Positions 19,276 through 26,854 of a DNA stretch of 64,000 nucleotides are shown here, piece by piece. Made by a program: the position numbers and the translations under genes. The notes below the pieces were generated by a model. It was not told where the DNA came from. It saw only the letters and a program-made list of their open reading frames with translations, and ran no database searches. How positions within the stretch are numbered: position 1 is the stretch's first letter; each line of letters starts with the position of its first letter. The stretch comes from Planctomycetota bacterium (GTDB lineage Bacteria; Planctomycetota; Phycisphaerae; UBA1845): contig JAJRPG010000024.1 of assembly GCA_024280855.1 (NCBI GenBank), positions 1 to 64,000 on the forward strand, given 5' to 3'.

Positions 19276-20466
19276 ATGACCAAACTCACCGTTCTAATCC
19301 CGGCCTTCTCTTATGCGGTAAAGCATGTCCGCCCAGGCCTGTCTCTTCACCTTGCGAATCAAGCCTTAGCCTTGCGCCGCATAGCTAAAACGATGGACGT
19401 TCGCGTCGTCATCGTATCGACGCCAGAAGAAGATTCTCCAGGCCTCTGGGAACAGGTCCGTAAAGAATTCGATGAACAGGACATTTACCTGCTTGATAGC
19501 GATGCCGAATCGCTACCGCGCGTCGCGCGTGACATTGTCAAGCAACATGGGCGCGTAGTGGTTCATGTGCACGGCACACGGCAACTGCGCGCATTATCCA
19601 GTCTCAAAACCGAATATCCCGACCTGGTACGCATCGTTTACACCGTACATTCTTTTCGTAATGCATCATGGAAGCGGCGACTTTACTCGTGGGTATTGTC
19701 TCAAATGCTTCGGCGAAGCGTCGATTACACGTTGTTTCTTACGCCATACGCGGTGAATCAGTTCGTCAATCACCAAACCGTGTTCAAAGCGGGAAGAGGC
19801 GGCATTGTGCCATTAGGCATCGAGCAAGACGACTATGATGCAACCGACAAACCGGACCTCAGCTTTCTCGACGAAAATCACCAGCGAGAAATCCAAAATG
19901 ATGACGCCTTCAACTTCGTTTACTTAGCCGCGTTTAAACCTGGCAAAGGGCACGAATGGATGATTCGAAGCCTCGCGCCGGTATTTGCCCAACATCGCAA
20001 CGCCCAACTTATTCTACCAGGCTGGGGAAGCGAGGCTATTCAAAATTCGTTACGCTCTCTCGCAATTCGTCTGGACATTTCGTCTCAAATCATTTGGCCA
20101 GGTAAAATAAGCAGGGCTGCGGTTGCGAATCTGCTTCGATGTTGCCATGTTGGCATTGTCCCCTCCCTATCGGAAACATTCGGGCAGTGCATCGTCGAAC
20201 CCATGGCTGCTGGTTTACCAGTCATTGGCACACGAAAAGGCGTAGGCGAATGGCTCATCATGGACTACAGCACAGGAATTGGCGTCGGATATGGCGACGA
20301 AAAAGCCCTGGCCCGCGCAGCTAATTTTTGCTTAACGCACCAGGAAGAAGTTTCCGCGATGGGGCAGCGAGCGGCGAATCTGGTGAACCTGATTTTCGAC
20401 TGGAATGCCATCACGGCTTCTCACCTACGTATGTACGATTCTCTTTTTAGCCAAAGTTCGAAATAA
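19276..20466 (+). CDS. Glycosyltransferase family 4
   Basis: A 396-residue GT-B enzyme. The N-terminal domain includes VVVHVHGTRQLRALS and VYTVHSFRNASWKRR. The donor domain starts FNFVYLAAFKPGKGHEWMI and has LPGWGSE, VGIVPSLSETFGQCIVEP (the EX7E motif) and GLPVIGTRKGVGEW. The start lies seven bases after the flippase stop and the stop four bases before the sulfotransferase start. It should add one sugar to a lipid-linked intermediate on the cytoplasmic side; donor and linkage are unknown. Confidence 0.92.
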   Translation: MTKLTVLIPAFSYAVKHVRPGLSLHLANQALALRRIAKTMDVRVVIVSTPEEDSPGLWEQVRKEFDEQDIYLLDSDAESLPRVARDIVKQHGRVVVHVHGTRQLRALSSLKTEYPDLVRIVYTVHSFRNASWKRRLYSWVLSQMLRRSVDYTLFLTPYAVNQFVNHQTVFKAGRGGIVPLGIEQDDYDATDKPDLSFLDENHQREIQNDDAFNFVYLAAFKPGKGHEWMIRSLAPVFAQHRNAQLILPGWGSEAIQNSLRSLAIRLDISSQIIWPGKISRAAVANLLRCCHVGIVPSLSETFGQCIVEPMAAGLPVIGTRKGVGEWLIMDYSTGIGVGYGDEKALARAANFCLTHQEEVSAMGQRAANLVNLIFDWNAITASHLRMYDSLFSQSSK

Positions 20467-20470
20467 CAAC

Positions 20471-21331
20471 ATGGCTAACCACACAAAACCAGACGCTAAA
20501 ATATGTTTCGTTCACATCGAACGAGCTGGCGGAACGACTTTGCACACCATCTTTCGTAACAACTACCCGTTCTCGTACATGCCCCTTTCGCCACGCTCCA
20601 TATGGGCGAATGAAGACGACCATGCGCTAACACTAAATCATGCGAAAAAGCTCTTTTCATTGTTCCCGTTCGTCGTCGGTTTCGGCGGGCACACAGTGCG
20701 CCCTTATATCGATTATGAAACAGCTATTGGCAAGCCGATTCAATATATTACTTACATGCGAAATCCGATCGCACGATACATTTCCCACTACAATTACCAT
20801 CGCAACATCAAGAAAATCGATTGGTCACTCAACGACTTTCTAAACGAAAAACGACTCCATAACTTCGCCACCAAACGCCTCGCCGGCTGCTTCGATTTAG
20901 AACGAGCCAAAGAGCAACTTTCACAGCGGTTTACTTTCGTCGGGTTGACAGACAGGTTCGACGAGTCGCTTCTATTGCTACGCGCCGAATTAGGCATCCC
21001 CAAGCTCAACATTTTCTACGAAAAGCAAAATGCCAGCCGCGTCGCCCATTATGAAAAAGACCCGGAGCTTCAATCAGCAGAGACTCAACTGCGGATCAAA
21101 GAGGTCAACGCACTAGACATTGAGCTTTATGAATTTGTGAAAAAGGAACTCTATCCACAATATGTCAAAAGATTCGGGTCTAGTCTCGACCAGGAGGTCG
21201 CCAAGTTTCAAGAAGAAAATCGAACCTACAAATTCAGCAAAGTCCGGCGGATGTACTGGCGGGCATTTAGATATCTTGGCTATCGAAATCTGGAAATTGT
21301 CCTCAACAAGTATTTCACGGCGAAACCATGA
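20471..21331 (+). CDS. Sulfotransferase family 2-like protein
   Basis: A 286-residue protein. From ATG 20471, residues 11-24 (ICFVHIERAGGTTL) match the 5'-phosphosulfate-binding loop of PAPS-dependent sulfotransferases, in which the usual KTGGTS is here RAGGTT. YMRNPIARYISHYNY has R97 and S105 as the 3'-phosphate-binding pair. The C-terminal third is basic and probably helical. There is no signal peptide. The frame is open upstream to 20405 but that part overlaps the preceding gene and is not family-like. Set in a glycan operon, it probably sulfates the polysaccharide or a sugar nucleotide. No PAPS-making genes lie in the window. Confidence 0.82.
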   Translation: MANHTKPDAKICFVHIERAGGTTLHTIFRNNYPFSYMPLSPRSIWANEDDHALTLNHAKKLFSLFPFVVGFGGHTVRPYIDYETAIGKPIQYITYMRNPIARYISHYNYHRNIKKIDWSLNDFLNEKRLHNFATKRLAGCFDLERAKEQLSQRFTFVGLTDRFDESLLLLRAELGIPKLNIFYEKQNASRVAHYEKDPELQSAETQLRIKEVNALDIELYEFVKKELYPQYVKRFGSSLDQEVAKFQEENRTYKFSKVRRMYWRAFRYLGYRNLEIVLNKYFTAKP

Positions 21332-21544
21332 TGACGCACATAAGGTCATAATGACCACATCTATCGTGATATTGGCCTTAAATTCAACGCTTTCAAACGC
21401 TTACGGGGAATCATCCGATAGAGCTTAGGGACGGATCAGGTTAGTATGAGCCTGCGCTGGCAAGGTCCGATAGATTGCTCGCTAAAATCGTTCTAGTATA
21501 TGAAGGACGGCTCAAGGTTTTTTGCTAAGTAAAGGTTTATATTC

Positions 21545-23782
21545 GTGCGACAAGTGCTGCAACATTTACGATCTGGTGAAATTGAGGTCGCACAGGTTCC
21601 ATGCCCCGCTATTCGCCCCGGCCATCTACTGATTCAAACCACCCGAAGCCTCATATCTGCGGGAACCGAGCGAAGCCTGGTCGAATTTAGTCAAGCGAGC
21701 CTCTTGGGCAAAGCCCGCGCTCAGCCGGATAAGGTTCGACAGGTTCTTCAAAAAATTAAAACCGATGGCTTAATGCCCACGCTGGAAGTCGTGTTCCAGC
21801 GCCTCGATGAACCCATGCCTCTTGGCTATTGCAATGTAGGCAAGGTCGTCGCTATCGGCGCAGGCGTGCGAGGCTATCGCGTGGGTGATCGCGTAGTTTC
21901 CAACGGCGCGCATGCCGAGATGGTCTGCATACCGACCACCCTTGCCGCCAAAATTCCAGACAATGTAAGCGACGACGCTGCGAGCTTTACCGTCCTCGGA
22001 GCCATTGGCCTACATGGCATCCGCCTGGCTGCGCCAACCTTCGGCGAACAGTTCACCGTCATCGGGCTAGGTCTTGTAGGCCTGCTCACCATGCAACTAC
22101 TCCGGCAGCATGGCTGCCGCGTACTTGGTATCGACCCTAATCCACAGCGCTGCGAGATAGCTGAGAAATTGGGCGGACAGGCGATTTGTGTTCGAGATGC
22201 TAGCCATGCAGTCTCGTCAGCCACTTCATTCTCTAATGGACTAGGCGTAGACGGCGTATTGATAACCGCGTCAGCTAAGACCAACGACATTGTCCATCAA
22301 GCCGCGCAAATGTGCCGAAAACGAGGTCGCATCGTACTGGTCGGCGTCGTGGGACTGGAATTACGCCGCAGCGATTTTTATGCCAAAGAGGTGACATTCC
22401 AAGTATCGTGTTCATACGGGCCTGGCCGGTACGATGACGAATACGAAGCCAAAGTACGCGACTATCCGCTACCCTACGTCAGATGGACAGCCGCGAGGAA
22501 TTTTGAAGCGGTTTTAGAGAGCATGTCCCAAGGCGGCGTCAAAGCGGAGCCTCTAATTTCCTCGCGTGTTGAGCATATGGAGGCTAGCAAGGCCTATAAA
22601 AAAATCGTTGACGACCCGTCTTCTTTAGGCGTGATGCTTACTTACTCAGAGCAAGCTACGCCCGACAATAGAAGCGTACACCTAAAGCCAATCACGACAA
22701 ACGCGACATCAGCGACCAAGCCAATCATCGGCGTTATCGGTGCGGGGCAGTTCACTAAATTGGTTTTATTGCCTGCCATCAAAGCCGCTGGTGGAAACAT
22801 AGAAACCATCGCCAGCGCCGGAGGCGTCTCAGCGGCTCATGCGAGTCGAACCGTCGGCGCGGACACTGCAACCACTGACATTGAGGAAATTCTCAGTAGT
22901 GAATCGATCAACACGGTATTTATCGCAACACGCCATCACACCCACGCGGACCTTGTCTGCCGGGCATTATCCGCAGGCAAGCATGTGTTCGTCGAAAAAC
23001 CCCTAGCTATAGATGAGTCTCAATTACAAGAAATACGCGAAGTCTATCAAGCGCATTCCCATCAACATTTGATGGTTGGTTTTAATCGCCGATTCGCCCC
23101 GCACACGCAGCATGTCAGCTCGTTGCTCGGCTCTCGAACATCGCCGATCAACGTAATTATCACTGTCAACGCGGGAGCAATTCCGCTGGATAGTTGGCAT
23201 CATGACCCGGAGGTAGGCGGTGGTCGAATTGTTGGCGAAGGATGCCACTTTATCGACTTGTTGGCGCACCTGGTGGATCAACCCATCACCAGCGTCCAGG
23301 CCTTAGCTATGCAAGGCGCAGGAAGCAGCTTAACCAGCGATACTATCACGATGCAATTAAGCTTTGCAGATGGATCGCTCGGCACGATTCATTACTTCGC
23401 CAATGGCCCGAAGTCTTTTCCAAAAGAGCGCGTAGAAGTATTCAGTGAGGGACGTGGTCTTGTCATAGACAACTGGCGATTAGTCCACGGATTCGATTGG
23501 TCCGGCGTCAAGAAAATGCGTATCCGTCAGGACAAAGGTCATCGTGCGGAAGTCGCAGCCTTCTTGCAAAACATCCAGCAAGGCAGACCATCGCCCATCC
23601 CCTTCTCCCAACTGGACATGGTCACAGCCGCGAGCTTTGCGATAAACGAGTCGCTGAAAACTGACCAACCGATCACAATCCAATACGGCGACGAGCCGCG
23701 TAAACAAGATGTTCCCGGTTCTGCGAATAATGACACTTCCGCTGCCCCGGACGACCGCCAAGCTGCGCAAGCAAAATCTTAG
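21545..23782 (+). CDS. Two-domain oxidoreductase: MDR dehydrogenase fused to Gfo/Idh/MocA
   Basis: A 745-residue fusion. Residues 1-370 are a medium-chain dehydrogenase/reductase: SAGTERSLVEFSQASLLGKA, PLGYCNVGKVVAIGAGV, GDRVVSNGAHAE and the nucleotide loop VIGLGLVGLLTMQLL. The Cys and GHE ligands of zinc alcohol dehydrogenases are absent, so this half is zinc-free. Residues about 395-720 are a Gfo/Idh/MocA oxidoreductase: GVIGAGQFTKLVLLPAIKAA, VFVEKPLAIDE (the EKP motif) and GGRIVGEGCHFIDL with the catalytic-type His. The start is GTG 21545 with AAAGG nine bases before. This fusion is a known family, common in polysaccharide loci beside heparinase II/III-type genes. It probably makes or modifies a sugar or sugar acid; the substrate is unknown. 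Confidence 0.9.
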   Translation: MRQVLQHLRSGEIEVAQVPCPAIRPGHLLIQTTRSLISAGTERSLVEFSQASLLGKARAQPDKVRQVLQKIKTDGLMPTLEVVFQRLDEPMPLGYCNVGKVVAIGAGVRGYRVGDRVVSNGAHAEMVCIPTTLAAKIPDNVSDDAASFTVLGAIGLHGIRLAAPTFGEQFTVIGLGLVGLLTMQLLRQHGCRVLGIDPNPQRCEIAEKLGGQAICVRDASHAVSSATSFSNGLGVDGVLITASAKTNDIVHQAAQMCRKRGRIVLVGVVGLELRRSDFYAKEVTFQVSCSYGPGRYDDEYEAKVRDYPLPYVRWTAARNFEAVLESMSQGGVKAEPLISSRVEHMEASKAYKKIVDDPSSLGVMLTYSEQATPDNRSVHLKPITTNATSATKPIIGVIGAGQFTKLVLLPAIKAAGGNIETIASAGGVSAAHASRTVGADTATTDIEEILSSESINTVFIATRHHTHADLVCRALSAGKHVFVEKPLAIDESQLQEIREVYQAHSHQHLMVGFNRRFAPHTQHVSSLLGSRTSPINVIITVNAGAIPLDSWHHDPEVGGGRIVGEGCHFIDLLAHLVDQPITSVQALAMQGAGSSLTSDTITMQLSFADGSLGTIHYFANGPKSFPKERVEVFSEGRGLVIDNWRLVHGFDWSGVKKMRIRQDKGHRAEVAAFLQNIQQGRPSPIPFSQLDMVTAASFAINESLKTDQPITIQYGDEPRKQDVPGSANNDTSAAPDDRQAAQAKS

Positions 23783-23860
23783 TATCCGCATACAACATCA
23801 ATGCAGAAATGGTTTCTGAAGCGATGGACATTGTTCGATCATGCAGGTTATTTGTGGCAC

Positions 23861-24433
23861 CTAATTGCTTCGCACTTCAACGACAATTTCGACAAAATGA
23901 TAGCTGGCTATATCCTCACCGATCACGCCACAGCTATCGGTATCTATGATTTCTCTGATGATATCATTTTCCACGCGAAGACGGATATAATGCACACCAA
24001 TATCCATACGTTGCAGAGGCATTTCTTCTGAAGAAAACGCTTGACCATCAGCTAGAGTACAAGGGTCCGTGTCCGTCGCGCCAGTACTCCAGCGATATGT
24101 CAATGACATCGCTCCGTTGCCCGCGATGCTATCGCTTGCACTTAACTGCACATCAAAACCGCCCTGATCGCTCTGGCCGGTAATTGTAAAACCATCGTCT
24201 GTCGCCGTCACAGTCTGTCCTTCTATGGCAACGACTGTGGGCACTGCCGTGGGCCAGGAGCTGGTACATGTAAACACCGCCTGGGCACATTGACTAGCTA
24301 TAGTCGAACGTGAAGCCTCTGCAGAGAGCGAGGAACTTAACTGCGGCACTGTAACCTGCGGACACCCCACTGTGAGCGACAGTAGCGACAGTACTAATCC
24401 ATGAGATAACGAAAAACGATACGATGACCACAT
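23861..24433 (-). CDS. Exported lipoprotein with PKD-like beta domain
   Basis: A 190-residue protein. Its signal has the hydrophobic core LVLSLLSLTVGC, where VGC is a lipobox with Cys at residue 24. The mature part is Ser/Thr-rich, then a beta domain with GFDVQLSASDSIAGNGAMSL and TYRWSTGA, resembling PKD/Ig-like folds in which the YxW strand follows an Asp-rich loop. Six mature Cys residues may form disulfides. It is the last of four consecutive minus-strand genes for small exported proteins (26381 down to 23861) and converges on the oxidoreductase gene. No function is recognised. Confidence 0.7.
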   Translation of the reverse strand: MWSSYRFSLSHGLVLSLLSLTVGCPQVTVPQLSSSLSAEASRSTIASQCAQAVFTCTSSWPTAVPTVVAIEGQTVTATDDGFTITGQSDQGGFDVQLSASDSIAGNGAMSLTYRWSTGATDTDPCTLADGQAFSSEEMPLQRMDIGVHYIRLRVENDIIREIIDTDSCGVIGEDIASYHFVEIVVEVRSN

Positions 24434-24525
24434 ATTACGCCCATGTTTCTATAAAACGCCAAAGCGCAAAACGCATTAGCAAATCGGAAAGGGAAAGTCG
24501 CAGCTTAACGACTGCACAACAACCA

Positions 24526-24735
24526 CTACTGCCCTGAAGTGGAATCGTCACTTAAGCCGGCGACAATGGATTCCGTTACTGTTGCTGCAAACTGGGGAGA
24601 TAGAAAAAATTCTCTAGTACCACCAAAAATGGTGTCCTTGAACTGCGTTGTACATGTACTAAATAACATGCCTCCACTTAGCGCCGCCATCACCGAAAAC
24701 CCCCAACCCACAGCCGTAGACCGACGAAATTTCAT
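24526..24735 (-). CDS. Small exported protein of unknown function (69 aa)
   Basis: A 69-residue protein with an N-terminal signal (AVGWGFSVMAALSGGMLF) and Cys at residue 28 in LFSTC, a poor lipobox. The mature part is about 40 residues with FFLSPQFAATVTESIVAGL. AGGAG eight bases before ATG 24735 supports the start. It resembles in size and layout the 58-residue lipoprotein at 5551-5727: a signal, a Cys, then a short hydrophobic tail. Function unknown. Confidence 0.65.
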   Translation of the reverse strand: MKFRRSTAVGWGFSVMAALSGGMLFSTCTTQFKDTIFGGTREFFLSPQFAATVTESIVAGLSDDSTSGQ

Positions 24736-24795
24736 ATGCTTACTCCTTTAGCATGCCATGCGCCCGCCCGATGATACACATCGACGCTCATAAAA

Positions 24796-25482
24796 CTATT
24801 GATCTTCCGGCGTTTGCGACTCCAGAAATGCCTGAAGATTCGCAAACGTACTCGGGCCGGAGAACTGTGTAGGTTGCAGGCCGCCCTGAAGCGTGAAGGA
24901 TTCAATTTTCACGCCACCAGTCACACCGGTGCTGCGGATCGCACGAAAAATCACCGTATCACCGCAACTAAAATTGCCCGCAACGCGAGAAAGCGGATTT
25001 ACCGTTGACGCTGGAATACCAAAACCTGTCGTACCGCCAGTCCCCGCACCACCAATAAACACCGCCGCGTCTGTTGGCAAAAGGTTTTCACCTAGGCCGA
25101 CTATGTTGATGGGCGAAGCCGCACAGTCGAACAACACGCCTAATTCATTGGCCGGCGACAACGTCCCCGTAGTCAGGCGTTTTGTTTCTCGCAAAGGCCT
25201 GGTGACCAGATTGCCCTCGTCATCGAATAGTGCATTGCCGTCATCGTCAACTTCAATTACATCTCGCTCAATAGTCACAGTAAATTCCGCAACTTGAGCA
25301 GTTTCATTGACTACGCGAACCAGAACATAATCAGCACTAGGCCCTGGTGTTAATGGAAAAACACCGCCGCTAGTAGCATTCACAAATGCAGGATTGAACA
25401 CTCCCGCGCCGCAACCTGTACAAATACAGGTGACAAGGCCTAACCACGCACATTTCAATATTTTACTGGAACAATTAAACAC
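24796..25482 (-). CDS. Lipoprotein of the NPAFV type (first)
   Basis: A 228-residue lipoprotein. The signal ends CICTGCGAG, with the likely acylated Cys at about residue 24, followed at once by FNPAFVN. The mature domain looks like a single beta-sandwich: YVLVRVVNETAQVAEFTVTI, acidic turns EVDDDGNALFDDEGN, and FSCGDTVIFRAI. GTG 25482 has AGGAG nine bases upstream. The neighbouring 281-residue lipoprotein has the same post-lipobox motif (GCGSLNPAFVD) and a matching first strand (HVVIQFINNAEVDERLIAF), so the two are probably old tandem duplicates. No function is recognised; surface or periplasmic location is inferred from the signal. Confidence 0.72.
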   Translation of the reverse strand: MFNCSSKILKCAWLGLVTCICTGCGAGVFNPAFVNATSGGVFPLTPGPSADYVLVRVVNETAQVAEFTVTIERDVIEVDDDGNALFDDEGNLVTRPLRETKRLTTGTLSPANELGVLFDCAASPINIVGLGENLLPTDAAVFIGGAGTGGTTGFGIPASTVNPLSRVAGNFSCGDTVIFRAIRSTGVTGGVKIESFTLQGGLQPTQFSGPSTFANLQAFLESQTPEDQ

Positions 25483-25535
25483 GAAGTTATTCTCCTATCG
25501 ATCAAACAGCACGGATGCCGCTTTTACTTTAACTA

Positions 25536-26381
25536 TTATTGCACGCCAACACTGAATTCGAATCGCCCGCCAATACTCGCCACCGTGCTCGCATCGTCCT
25601 GATCAAAACTGGGGCTATCATCAACCCCGTCTAAAAACGGCACTCGAAGTGCGCCATCCATCGTAATCGTTATGACAGAACCACAAATCGGATCGGTAAT
25701 CGGTGCGGGCTGGTCCCGAACGCCGACATTAGCCGTGACAATAACATTTCCATCTGCATCAATCTGATCGACCTGCAACGGTCGAAAAATTGGCAGGGTC
25801 AACTGGCGCTGAATGAATTGCAAAACATTATTCGCACCACCGGTGTTTACCGACACCAATTGATACCCCTGAAGCGCCGTTGGAATAAATACATCCGTCG
25901 AACCAGGCATTATCGTCACGGATTGCACATCGCAAACGACGACAAGATTATCCAAGTCGTTCTGATTCAGATCGGGAGTTGCCTGGGTATTAAAATTTTG
26001 ATCAATCAGATTAGCACTGCCGTCAACAATTTCAAATGTCGTACTAACTCCGTTGCGGAACACAACCCTAACGCGCAATCGAACGCGAGGACGCAATGCA
26101 CGCTTCTCCGCAGCAGTGAGCTGCAAGTTGCCGCCGTCAGCACTTTCCAAAAACGCAATCAGTCGTTCATCCACTTCAGCATTATTGATGAACTGAATCA
26201 CCACATGCCCAGGGGCATTGTCCAGGCGGGCGGATTGACCCGAAGGATCAACCAAATCCACAAAGGCAGGGTTAAGCGAACCACAACCGACCAGTGCAGC
26301 CAGCGATATCGCCATAGCTGCGAATCCAGCGAATAGCTCTCGGTCAACTAGAGACCCGACCCGTTCACGTTTTGAGTTCAT
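25536..26381 (-). CDS. Lipoprotein of the NPAFV type (second)
   Basis: A 281-residue lipoprotein. ATG 26381 has GAGGA five bases before it; ATG 26393 is in frame four codons upstream. The signal runs FAGFAAMAISLAALVGCG, and the mature N-terminus SLNPAFVDLVDPSGQ shares NPAFV with the gene downstream. The mature part is beta-rich with VIQFINNAEVDERLIAF, TFEIVDGSANLIDQNF and a conserved-looking Cys in LVVVCDVQSVTI; the C-terminus is acidic (DDSPSFDQDDAST). The 54-base gap to the next gene suggests one transcript. Function unknown. Confidence 0.72.
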   Translation of the reverse strand: MNSKRERVGSLVDRELFAGFAAMAISLAALVGCGSLNPAFVDLVDPSGQSARLDNAPGHVVIQFINNAEVDERLIAFLESADGGNLQLTAAEKRALRPRVRLRVRVVFRNGVSTTFEIVDGSANLIDQNFNTQATPDLNQNDLDNLVVVCDVQSVTIMPGSTDVFIPTALQGYQLVSVNTGGANNVLQFIQRQLTLPIFRPLQVDQIDADGNVIVTANVGVRDQPAPITDPICGSVITITMDGALRVPFLDGVDDSPSFDQDDASTVASIGGRFEFSVGVQ

Positions 26382-26854
26382 AAATTTCCTCATTCTGTTT
26401 TAGCCCCCCACATCGGTCCCATCAAAATACGCCCGAGTTCAACCGAACTTCGCAGCCATGTTACCATAGCCCCGCATCAGCCGTGAACACCCAGCGCCTA
26501 TATAATGTATCCGTGGTCTGGTTGTCCGGTCAAGATGCGCCTCCTACGACACCCAAACCTCGATATTATACGTCACTTCGAGACAACGCCCCGCTTTATA
26601 CCTAAAACATCGCAACTACGCACGAATCTTCCACATATTTGAAACTGTTTCAAGCATTTTGGCTACCACAATTCAGGCAAGATATATTTTCTCTCCGCTC
26701 ATTCTTGGCATCTATCTCGATGGGATATCTGTAGAACGATTGATTTTCCACCGAATTGTTCTACAAAGGTCGTCTAGCCAATGTCGCTTGCGTCCTCAAA
26801 GGAGAACGGATCGCAAGAGACGGGCTAATAACGCTGATTCTTAGGAGTATTGTC
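26382..26854 (+). other. Divergent intergenic region and aspS leader
   Basis: 473 bases between the divergent lipoprotein and aspS genes, so it must hold promoters for both. I could not find a pair of -35 and -10 boxes with correct spacing; TATAAT at 26501-26506 has no matching -35. Two inverted repeats lie in the part nearest aspS: TGTAGAAC (26730-26737) with GTTCTACA (26758-26765), and CTTGCG (26787-26792) with CGCAAG (26812-26817) enclosing a smaller TCCT/AGGA stem. They could fold in an aspS leader RNA. No known aminoacyl-tRNA synthetase leader type, such as a T-box, is recognisable. Confidence 0.35.

Noticed and set aside
21344-21356. GGTCAT-A-ATGACC palindrome before the two-domain oxidoreductase gene
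   Set aside because: It is short, single-copy in what I could see, and too far from a definable promoter to call an operator.
26501-26506. TATAAT in the aspS upstream region
   Set aside because: No -35 box at 15-19 bases and it lies about 350 bases before the start.
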